Shown: in pieces, positions 1 through 7,250 of the stretch
How the letters are laid out: each line of letters opens with the position of its first letter
Numbering within the stretch: position 1 is the first letter of the stretch
From: an uncultured Coriobacteriaceae bacterium
Lineage (GTDB): Bacteria; Actinomycetota; Coriobacteriia; Coriobacteriales; Atopobiaceae
Assembly: GCA_902780305.1 (NCBI GenBank)
Contig: CACZFB010000002.1
Span: 1-64,000, forward strand
Length of the DNA stretch: 64,000 nt
Direction: 5' to 3'
Notes under the pieces: model-generated
What the model was told of the DNA's origin: nothing
Databases searched by the model: none
What the model saw: the letters and a program-made list of their open reading frames with translations, nothing else
Translations under genes and position numbers: made by a program

Positions 1-1
1 C

Positions 2-1078
2 GTGGTTGAGGGAAACGCTGTTGCGGGCAAGAGCATCGTGGCGTTCGAGCAGCTGCTGCAAGACGGCATATGCCTCACCTCCCACGAAGACCCTGAGGAC
101 GAGGCCCAAACCGTAAGCATCCCCACGCTGAGCACTACCATGAGCGAGGACCAGTATGGCCACGAGGCGCCGCCACGCGAGGAGACCAAGCTCGTGGACG
201 TGGTGAACTACCAAGGGCTCTGTCCCGGTACCTCGTACCTTGTTGAGGGACAGTTGGTGAGCAAACAAACAGGCGACCCCATCACCGACGATCAGGGACA
301 GGCGATTACTGGCAGCGCCTCGTTCGAGCCACAGTCCGCAAGCGGATCCGTGGAAGTCCCCTTTACGCTTGACGCCACTCCCCTGGCAGGTAAATCGGTC
401 GTCGCATTCGAGCGGCTGTATGCCAAAAACGACGGGGACACGCGCCTTGTTGGTTCGCACGAGGATTTGGGGGCCACCGAGCAAACGGTTTCGTTCCCGC
501 ACATCCTTACGAGCGCGTGTGACGCCTCTGACAAGGACAAGGAGATAGCCCCAACTGGCACGGCCCGGATTCTGGACACCGTGACCTATGCCAACCTGGC
601 GCCTGGTACCACTTACACCATGCGCGGCACGCTGTACGACAAGGGCACGGGACAACCGCTGCTGGCGAGCGATGGCTCGGCAGTTGTCGCAGAGCAGACG
701 TTTGTGCCCGAGGAGGAAAACGGAACTGTCGATATTGCGTTCACCTTCGACGCCTCCCTCGCCCAAGGCAAGGCCTTGGTGGCATTCGAGAGCTGCCTGC
801 GCGGGGATCTGGAGGTCGCCACCCACGCCAATCTCGACGACCAGGACCAGACGGTCTTCATCATCGACCGAGCGACCGTACAAAAGGCCACTAAGGTAAA
901 GTCAACTGCCGAACAGGCCGCCGCCACGCCATCCGCGTACCAGGCAACCCGTAGCTCGGGCACCAGCACCCCTGCCACAGGCGACACGAGCCTCTCAGCC
1001 ATCGCGTTCTTGGTCTTGGGCATTCTTTCGCTTGGTGCCGCAGTCGCGTACATATTCCACAAGCAGTACGACAAGTAA
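2..1078 (+). CDS. VaFE-repeat surface-anchored protein, C-terminal part
   Basis: This is the 3' part of a cell-wall-anchored adhesin or pilin-like protein; the gene begins before the window. The 358 visible residues contain three copies of a module ending in G-K-x-(I/V/L)-V-A-F-E (VAFE near residues 13, 136 and 260), the signature of VaFE-repeat proteins. These beta-sandwich domains are known for intramolecular ester or isopeptide cross-links. The C-terminus has a sortase signal: TPATGD near residue 323, a hydrophobic segment (about 330-350) and a short basic tail ending in DK, so the protein should be covalently linked to peptidoglycan. The first codon in the window is not a real start. A family-A palindrome 26 bp downstream probably terminates the transcript. 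Family assignment is strong; the ligand is unknown. Confidence 0.88.
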   Translation: MVEGNAVAGKSIVAFEQLLQDGICLTSHEDPEDEAQTVSIPTLSTTMSEDQYGHEAPPREETKLVDVVNYQGLCPGTSYLVEGQLVSKQTGDPITDDQGQAITGSASFEPQSASGSVEVPFTLDATPLAGKSVVAFERLYAKNDGDTRLVGSHEDLGATEQTVSFPHILTSACDASDKDKEIAPTGTARILDTVTYANLAPGTTYTMRGTLYDKGTGQPLLASDGSAVVAEQTFVPEEENGTVDIAFTFDASLAQGKALVAFESCLRGDLEVATHANLDDQDQTVFIIDRATVQKATKVKSTAEQAAATPSAYQATRSSGTSTPATGDTSLSAIAFLVLGILSLGAAVAYIFHKQYDK

Positions 1079-1103
1079 CAGATGCTTTCCGTTAGCTCTC
1101 GAG

Positions 1104-1160
1104 CAAGGGGTAACCCCCACCGATATGTCACCTGCGGCACTCGGTGGGGGTTACCCCTTG
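1104..1160. repeat. Family A palindrome (GGGGTAACCCCC type)
   Basis: There are 20-bp perfect inverted arms at 1104-1123 and 1141-1160 with a 17-nt loop. It lies between two convergent genes (VaFE protein and the acidic membrane protein), so it could serve as a bidirectional terminator. It is one of nine related elements in the window; others start at 5148, 12319, 14362, 30185, 40518, 42071 and 59527, with a degenerate half near 17434. Confidence 0.85.
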
Positions 1161-1184
1161 GATGGTTGATCGAACCGCAATCTC

Positions 1185-4100
1185 CTACGAGCGGCGGATG
1201 AGCTCCGTAACGATTCTTACCACCGCAGACACCTGGCTGGGGTTCACGTTCTCCGGCGTGTCCTCAGGTGTATGCGCGTACGCTAGGAGGTTGTTGTCAT
1301 CCACACCCGCGAGGGTTATAGAACGCAGGCGGGCACGCATGGTGGTGGCGGAATCGGTCTCGCCCCAGTCGAAGGGCATCGAGTCCAAGTTCACATGCAA
1401 GTCGCGCGCGATGTCGGTGAGCATGCGTACCAACCTACGGTCGGCATTCCTGGCGGCGGACATACCCTCCTTGGTAAAGATGGCAAGCTCGCCTGCACCC
1501 ACAGCCTCGAGGTTGATGAGGAACGACCCACGCACGTCACGCTTGTGTCGCTCCACGAAGTCCTTGATTCCAGCATGGTTCAGTGACGAGGCACCGGTTG
1601 CCACGAACCAGATGTCGTGTCCCTGTAAGAACTCATCTCCAAACTCCAGGATGGCATCCTGCAGATCCTCCTCGTCAATGACCAGCGGTTCATCGCTGTC
1701 ACGCAAGTCGGAACGCACGGCAGCACCACCCTTCCACGAAGACCTCGAGGCGTCTGAATCTCCCCAGAAGCTCGCCTGATCCCCAGACTCACTACGCGGG
1801 GTATGGGGCACCTCCTTGGCCGCCTCGGCCTCCTTGGTCTCGTCGTCATAGTCGTAGTCGTCATCCAACGAATCAAACGAATCGATGCCAGCCGCCGATG
1901 GATCGGGCAGGTCGAAGAGCGCCGCGCGGCGCGCGATGTTGATTATTGGCCGAGCGGGTTGGTAGGAGGTCGTCCCCCAAGTGGGGTCGTTTACCGGCTC
2001 GGGTGCCTCCCGCACTTCTTGCTCATCGCGGTACTCGAGCACGTCGTAGCTATCGATTATGGTGTCCAAACCAGTCGTGTCCTTGGGGATGACGTCGGAA
2101 TCCTGCTCGCGATCAAAGTGCAGGAGATTTGGATCTACGGGAGGCTGGTAGCGCCGTTCGTCCTGCTCGTACACGACGTCTTCCTCATCGTACCCGTCAT
2201 ACTCGTCGTCCTCGTCGTAGGGACCCTCGTCGTATTCGTCGTCCTCGTCGTAGGGATCCTCATCGTATTCGTCGTCCTCGTACTCCACGTATTCAACGTC
2301 CTCTTCGAAGGACTCCTCACCAGCATACTGGTCGTCCTCCAAATAATCGTCCTCCACGTATTCGTCCCGTGGTCCGTATCCGTCTTCGTCGAGCACACCC
2401 TCGTCCCATGCCTGTTGATCCTGAATGAAGGACTGTTCGGCCCTGCGCGCATGACGCTTTTTGAACACGCCTCTAATCCGCTGCCCAAGCGACGGAGCAA
2501 CCGCAGACTCCGCGACTTCGTACGGATCTGGGAGGTATGGCTCCTCCTCATCCAAGACTTCCTCTTCGTACGCGTCTTCTTCGTACAGGTCCTCTTCGGC
2601 GGCTTCCCGCGTGTCCTCGGGCTCGTCCACGCCGTCCTGATAGGCGATTTCTACGTACTCATATTCATCGTCATCGTCGTAGCCGTCATCGTCGTAGCCG
2701 TCATCGTCGTAACCATCGTCGTACGCCTCGTCGTACGCGTCGTCCCTCTGCTCGTCCGCATACTCGTACTGCTCATCCTCGTAGGCATCCGTGTTGGACT
2801 CGTATTCGTCCGCATAGTCATCCGCCGGGGCCGCCACGTAGGGATCCTCGCTGGTTGCCACGGACTCATCGTACTCGCCGTACTCGTCGTACTCCGGAGC
2901 CTCCTCCTCCACGTCTTCCCGAGCGTCTTCCTCTTCGTCCTCGTAGACGATCTCGATTTCGTCCTCGTAGACATCCTCTTCCTCGTCCACATACACGATC
3001 TCCTCGTACTCCTCGTACGAGATAATCTCTCCGTCTATGCTGGAAAGGTCTATATACTGCTCGGCCATCTGCTGAGGCGTCTGCGGTTTTGTTGGTGCGC
3101 TCGTAGCACGCGCGCCCACATTGTGCGAGATGGTCGTGGACAGGTTCTCCTCTGCCCCCTCGTCGTAGTCCGCGTCGTAGGCCTCCCGCTCTGACTCGTC
3201 CAGCTCCTCACCGGGCTCGTCAACTTGGTCGTCGCCTATGCTAGGAATGCCGTTGCGCCAGGCACCCTTGGAGGAATCCTCCTCCTCGCCGTCCGTCAGT
3301 TCGTCCATCAGACCAGCGTCATCGCCGTCGTATTCCTCGTCGGCCCAGTTCTCATCGCTCTCGTCCTCGAGGTAACCCTCATCCTCCAACTGATTCTCGC
3401 CACGCTCTATGAGCACGTCATCGCGCTTCTTGCGCGAGGCAAAGAACGACTTGATGGAATCCAGCCGATTGGAGAACCAGGTGCCAATCGACGACGCCGG
3501 TGCGTCCTCGCCGAATTCGTCGAAGTCTTCGTCGAAGTCCTCTTCGCCGTAGTCCCCCTCGACGTAATCGTCAGCAAAGTCGTCGTCTTCGTCTGCGGCA
3601 TAGGTGTCGTAGGTGTCGTCACCGTCGTCCGCATCGTAGTCCGTGTTATTACCAGCATCTTCGACGCCAAAACCGTCATCGTACTCGCCCGCATCGGGAG
3701 CGGAATCGTCATCGGTCGGCTGATCGTCCTCATCGATGGACTCGGTAGGCTCCACGTCGGCGTCAGTCTCGGTGCCGGTGGCAGAGTCGTACTCGATATC
3801 CAGATCGGGCCGCACGTCCTGCTCCTGCTCGGTTGCCAAGCTCTGCTCGTCGACATTGGCGTCCAGGGCGTCAGTGTTCTCTTTGTCCTCTTGCGGCTGG
3901 TCCTCGGAATCGTCCCACTCGTGGGAGTCGTAGTCCTCCTCCCACGCGGCCTGGTCGTCAAACTGGTCTTCGAACGCGGACTCCTCTTGCGTTGCCTCCT
4001 CGTCCGTGGGTAGGGGCTCGGCTTCGGGCTCGGGAGCCTCCTCCACGATACGCACCTTCGGCTCCTCGTACACGACCTCGCATGAAGGTGGAAGGACACC

Positions 4101-4973
4101 CAGCTGCATGAGGAGGTCTCGACCGTGGCGAACACCGTGTACCTCCTCGACGACCTCGCGCACGCGCGGCGCGGGCGGCTCATCCTTGGGCGTGTCCCCC
4201 GCACGACGCTGGGCCTTGCGCGGACGATCTCCCGCCGTCGCACGATCGTCTGCCGGGCGCACCTTGTCCAGAATCGACAGCATGGCCGCCATCGACGCCT
4301 TGTTGTTGTTCGACCCAAGGGTGCAGGAGCCTCGTTGCTCCAGCATGGTAAGCACGGCAAGCACCACCGGGGGCAGGCACGCGATGATCCCAATGATCCA
4401 GAACATGAGGCGCACGGCCTCGGGCAAGAACGCCATCAGCTGCACAAGCAGCGTAACGGACACGGCGAGTATACAGATTACCGAGATTCGTCTGAGCGTA
4501 GCCTGATACCGGGCAAGCGGCTCCTTCCACAGGAGTCCCTCACGCGGCGTGTCGTAATGGGCGACGATCACGATGGGACGAGCGCCCTTTATCGCCTTTT
4601 CGCTATCCGCTCTATGGACGGCTACCACGTTCTGGCTCTTTGCCGTGGGACCAAAATGCTCGAACACGTTTTTCATGTAGTGCGTATACAAATACAGACC
4701 AGCGGCCGCAATGGCGAGCAGCAGGAACACCCAATGTATTGCGTCGTGGGTAATCCCGCAGATAACCAGGCATACCAAAAGCACGATGGTAAGCACGTGG
4801 CTCATGATTCCGCCCATTGGGTACGCCTCGAACTCCTCGATTGAGGGATCGAGCCCATGGTCGCTCATCAGCTCGGCAATCGTCTGTGCAGCCTGATACT
4901 CCTCTTGGCTGTTTGCAGGTGCTATCTCCACCTTCTCGTCGAGGTAGTCCAAATAGTCGCGCGTTTTTGCCAT
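1185..4973 (-). CDS. Giant acidic membrane protein with a split, degenerate M28-peptidase-like fold
   Basis: The 1262-residue protein has four predicted membrane segments (about 57-74, 80-97, 162-183, 187-210). The motif AHYDTPREG (H139, D141) matches the first zinc motif of M28 aminopeptidases, and GSNNNKAS (220-227) matches the second, normally G-x-N-D-N-x-S-G. The remaining M28 blocks appear only after residue 1110: ATGASS (normally with E-E), INLEAVG and a late AHTPEDTP with the final His. About 860 residues between the halves are extremely Asp/Glu/Tyr-rich and repetitive, and look disordered. The metal-bridging Asp is Asn and the catalytic Glu pair is Ser-Ser, so peptidase activity is doubtful. 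Family membership is inferred from motif order. The role is unknown; a membrane scaffold or a cation-binding surface polymer is possible. Confidence 0.75.
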   Translation of the reverse strand: MAKTRDYLDYLDEKVEIAPANSQEEYQAAQTIAELMSDHGLDPSIEEFEAYPMGGIMSHVLTIVLLVCLVICGITHDAIHWVFLLLAIAAAGLYLYTHYMKNVFEHFGPTAKSQNVVAVHRADSEKAIKGARPIVIVAHYDTPREGLLWKEPLARYQATLRRISVICILAVSVTLLVQLMAFLPEAVRLMFWIIGIIACLPPVVLAVLTMLEQRGSCTLGSNNNKASMAAMLSILDKVRPADDRATAGDRPRKAQRRAGDTPKDEPPAPRVREVVEEVHGVRHGRDLLMQLGVLPPSCEVVYEEPKVRIVEEAPEPEAEPLPTDEEATQEESAFEDQFDDQAAWEEDYDSHEWDDSEDQPQEDKENTDALDANVDEQSLATEQEQDVRPDLDIEYDSATGTETDADVEPTESIDEDDQPTDDDSAPDAGEYDDGFGVEDAGNNTDYDADDGDDTYDTYAADEDDDFADDYVEGDYGEEDFDEDFDEFGEDAPASSIGTWFSNRLDSIKSFFASRKKRDDVLIERGENQLEDEGYLEDESDENWADEEYDGDDAGLMDELTDGEEEDSSKGAWRNGIPSIGDDQVDEPGEELDESEREAYDADYDEGAEENLSTTISHNVGARATSAPTKPQTPQQMAEQYIDLSSIDGEIISYEEYEEIVYVDEEEDVYEDEIEIVYEDEEEDAREDVEEEAPEYDEYGEYDESVATSEDPYVAAPADDYADEYESNTDAYEDEQYEYADEQRDDAYDEAYDDGYDDDGYDDDGYDDDDEYEYVEIAYQDGVDEPEDTREAAEEDLYEEDAYEEEVLDEEEPYLPDPYEVAESAVAPSLGQRIRGVFKKRHARRAEQSFIQDQQAWDEGVLDEDGYGPRDEYVEDDYLEDDQYAGEESFEEDVEYVEYEDDEYDEDPYDEDDEYDEGPYDEDDEYDGYDEEDVVYEQDERRYQPPVDPNLLHFDREQDSDVIPKDTTGLDTIIDSYDVLEYRDEQEVREAPEPVNDPTWGTTSYQPARPIINIARRAALFDLPDPSAAGIDSFDSLDDDYDYDDETKEAEAAKEVPHTPRSESGDQASFWGDSDASRSSWKGGAAVRSDLRDSDEPLVIDEEDLQDAILEFGDEFLQGHDIWFVATGASSLNHAGIKDFVERHKRDVRGSFLINLEAVGAGELAIFTKEGMSAARNADRRLVRMLTDIARDLHVNLDSMPFDWGETDSATTMRARLRSITLAGVDDNNLLAYAHTPEDTPENVNPSQVSAVVRIVTELIRRS
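2187..2285. repeat. 33-bp tandem repeat inside the acidic coding region
   Basis: About 2.5 copies of a 33-bp unit encode an 11-residue acidic unit of the type YDEDDEYDEGP on the minus strand. A second tract of 15-bp units (three copies, about 2671-2720) encodes repeats of the type DDGYD. These tracts are in frame multiples and so can expand or contract without breaking the reading frame. Confidence 0.75.
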
Positions 4974-5147
4974 GTCTCTCTTCCTTTGCCACTCGTTCGA
5001 GAGGCGCCCGCAAGGTCGCCTAGCTAATAAGTATAGCCCACCAATCCCTCATGCAGAGCGCAACCATGCGATAAGTCGGTCTGCGACTCCAATTTGATTA
5101 CTCACGGGCCGGTCACAAGCCACGCAAACCGATGGTTGGCGATAGCC

Positions 5148-5213
5148 GATCGAAGGGGCAACCCACATTGATTGCTGCAAGCGGCATATCAATGGGGGTT
5201 GCCCCTTTTGATT
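5148..5213. repeat. Family A palindrome upstream of the WYL pair
   Basis: Imperfect inverted arms (5148-5172 and 5188-5213; core GGGGCAACCC / GGGGTTGCCCC) enclose a loop TGCTGCAAGCGGCAT. The same loop, or its complement, recurs in other family A copies. It lies in the 285-bp gap between two divergent genes, 46 bp before the WYL start, so here it is not a simple gene-end terminator. Nothing else recognisable is in this gap. Confidence 0.8.
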
Positions 5214-5258
5214 GGCAAACGGTTGCGGTATGGTCTTTACGTCGAGAGGATGTGCGTT

Positions 5259-6257
5259 ATGGACCTATGGGACGACGAATACAAAGAGCCGACTGCCGAC
5301 GAGCGCTCGGCCAGAAGAACGCTTTCGGTTGCCATCGCGCTCATCAATGCGGCGTCGCCCCTTTCCACAACGGAACTGCGCAGGGATTTGTATCCCGACC
5401 TCAGCGATGCTGCCTTTCGCAAGGCCTTTCAGCGAGACCGCGTTCGACTTGCCGCCAGTGGCGTGGTGGTGGAGCCATCCGGGGAGCGCGGCGGGGAGCA
5501 GACATGGCGCATCAACGAGTCCCTCTCGTTCGTGCGCGAGAACCCCCTCACCCCTGAGGACGCCCTTGTGCTGGACTGCATGCTGCTGCCCCTGGCAATC
5601 GAGCCGAATTACCCCTTTGCCCAGGATTTGCGACTCGCGCTTACCAAGATCGACCGATCTTTCGGTGATGCCACGTCCACATTTTTAAGCCCTTCTGCAC
5701 GGCGGGGTTCCAACGCCCTCACCAAACTCGAAGAATGCATGGTCCGCGGGCATGGCGTAAAGGTTGGCTACCGTCGAGCAGATGGCACCACGACCGAGCG
5801 GATTCTTTTGCCCTACGGGCTATTCGTCCTCAGGGACAGGACGTATCTGGTTGCCTGCGAGGCTACAGGTGACGGGAATCCCATTGGAGACCCCCACACC
5901 TACCTCGTAAGTCGCATTGGCTCGATCCGCGAGCTTGCGCGCACGTCCTACGTCATTCCGCCTGACTTTGACGTCCGTGACTTCGTGCTCCCTCCCTACC
6001 AGATCGGACCCACCCGCTACACGGCAACTTTCCAGGTTCCTCGCAATCGCGCCGCGGATTTGCGCGAGCGGCTTGGCGACAGGGGGTCTTGGATCCCAAA
6101 AGGTGATCATCTGGTACTCTCCACTGACGTCAGCAGCGAGTTTGCGGCCGCTACCTGGGCAATCTCGCAAGGTGTGCGACCCCTCTACCCAAATTCGCTC
6201 GTACAGGCGTGGCACGAACGACTGCTCTGTGCGATTGGAGGCGATGACGGTGAGTAA
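5259..6257 (+). CDS. WYL-domain transcriptional regulator, first of a pair
   Basis: This 332-residue protein has an N-terminal helical DNA-binding-like region and a WYL domain (about 170-250; core LLPYGLFVLRDRTYLVACE) followed by a WCX-like C-terminal region. Such proteins are transcription factors whose WYL domain senses nucleic acid or another ligand; PafB of actinobacteria is the best-known relative. The ATG at 5259 was chosen because a GAGAGG Shine-Dalgarno sequence lies 9-10 nt upstream; earlier in-frame ATGs lack one. The stop overlaps the next WYL gene by 14 bp, so the pair is translationally coupled, as pafB-pafC is. Whether it controls DNA-damage genes is not shown by the sequence. 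Confidence 0.82.
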   Translation: MDLWDDEYKEPTADERSARRTLSVAIALINAASPLSTTELRRDLYPDLSDAAFRKAFQRDRVRLAASGVVVEPSGERGGEQTWRINESLSFVRENPLTPEDALVLDCMLLPLAIEPNYPFAQDLRLALTKIDRSFGDATSTFLSPSARRGSNALTKLEECMVRGHGVKVGYRRADGTTTERILLPYGLFVLRDRTYLVACEATGDGNPIGDPHTYLVSRIGSIRELARTSYVIPPDFDVRDFVLPPYQIGPTRYTATFQVPRNRAADLRERLGDRGSWIPKGDHLVLSTDVSSEFAAATWAISQGVRPLYPNSLVQAWHERLLCAIGGDDGE

Positions 6258-7197
6258 TACAGCGAAGCGCGCCGGCAGGAAGGACGCCGTGGTGCGCATT
6301 CGGGAGCTGGTTGCGCTGCTTGGCTCCCTCAGCCATACGGGCGACACCGTTTCGCTGGACGCAATCTCGACGCGTCTGGGCATTGCGCACGAAGATGCAA
6401 AGTCGCTCATGGACATCGTGTGCACGGCGTCGGGGGAGGAATCCTCTGGTCTGCTGATTTCTGCAAACGATACAATGGACGTATTTATCCTCCAATATCC
6501 TAATGTGCATGGTCAACCCATCCGATTGACCTCCGCCGAGACTGTGGCCTTACAGAACGCCCTCAACAGGGTTGGCATAACCGAAGACGACCCGCTCCGA
6601 CAGCGCCTCAACGAGTCGTTTGCCTCCAACGAGGTAAAGATGGACATGGTGCGACAGGCACTGGGCACGCAGGCAAACGAGGGTGATGGCTCCGCCAGCG
6701 AGTCGCTCCATGCATGTGCGCAGGCGCTGGTGGGCGGAAATGAGCTCATGTTTGCGTATCGCGGGCTTCGAGACCAGCAGGCACGTCCACGGCGAGTCTG
6801 CGTTCGTTCCATCTACACATCGGATGAGCGGTGGTACGTAGACGCCCTAGACCTCGACATACAGGAAAAACGGACGTTCCGCGTGGATCGCATGGAATCC
6901 GTCCGTCTTGGACCGCATGCGGATGCCCCTGGTATTACCGAACACCACGAGCATAAGACACGCGTAATACGCTTTACCCTCTTGGATGAGTCCTATCTTT
7001 CCTCCATTGACTGGCACGACCTGCGTGTAGTACAGCATACCTCTGATGGTATTATCTGCGAAATACCGTATTACGGTTCGTGGTCTACCTGGTTAATACG
7101 CCGTATTGCAGCCTGTGGCAACAAAATACGCATTGAAGACGAGGGTATTAAGCACGCAGTTCAAGAATACGTTCGTCAGCAGCTGGATGAACGGTAA
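6244..7197 (+). CDS. WYL-domain transcriptional regulator, second of a pair
   Basis: This 317-residue protein starts at an ATG inside the end of the upstream WYL gene (14-bp overlap, different frame). The N-terminus (about 15-60) has winged-helix-like spacing (VVRIRELVALLGSL, then DAISTRLGIAHEDAKSLMD). The WYL core is SDERWYVDALDLD followed by FRVDRMESV near residue 190-210. Overlap and shared architecture suggest that it forms a heteromeric regulator with its neighbour, as PafB/PafC do; this is an inference. The next gene is convergent, separated by a family D palindrome (7210-7242). Confidence 0.82.
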   Translation: MTVSNTAKRAGRKDAVVRIRELVALLGSLSHTGDTVSLDAISTRLGIAHEDAKSLMDIVCTASGEESSGLLISANDTMDVFILQYPNVHGQPIRLTSAETVALQNALNRVGITEDDPLRQRLNESFASNEVKMDMVRQALGTQANEGDGSASESLHACAQALVGGNELMFAYRGLRDQQARPRRVCVRSIYTSDERWYVDALDLDIQEKRTFRVDRMESVRLGPHADAPGITEHHEHKTRVIRFTLLDESYLSSIDWHDLRVVQHTSDGIICEIPYYGSWSTWLIRRIAACGNKIRIEDEGIKHAVQEYVRQQLDER

Positions 7198-7209
7198 CGT
7201 AATGCATCC

Positions 7210-7242
7210 GTGGTATTTTGGGGACTGTCCCCTTCGTACCAC
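7210..7242. repeat. Family D palindrome (GGGGAC-GTCCCC type)
   Basis: The inverted repeat has outer arms GTGGTA/TACCAC and an inner GGGGACTGTCCCC. It lies between the convergent WYL and dinG genes and is a plausible bidirectional terminator. Related sequences occur at 31948, 34550, 43507, 45690 and 63949. Confidence 0.7.
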
Positions 7243-7250
7243 GAGGCGTG

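Noticed and set aside
1803-3194. 463-codon hydrophobic plus-strand frame opposite the acidic tract
   Set aside because: The complement of Asp/Glu/Tyr codons reads as Val/Leu/Ile, giving a false membrane-protein look. No RBS or family match.
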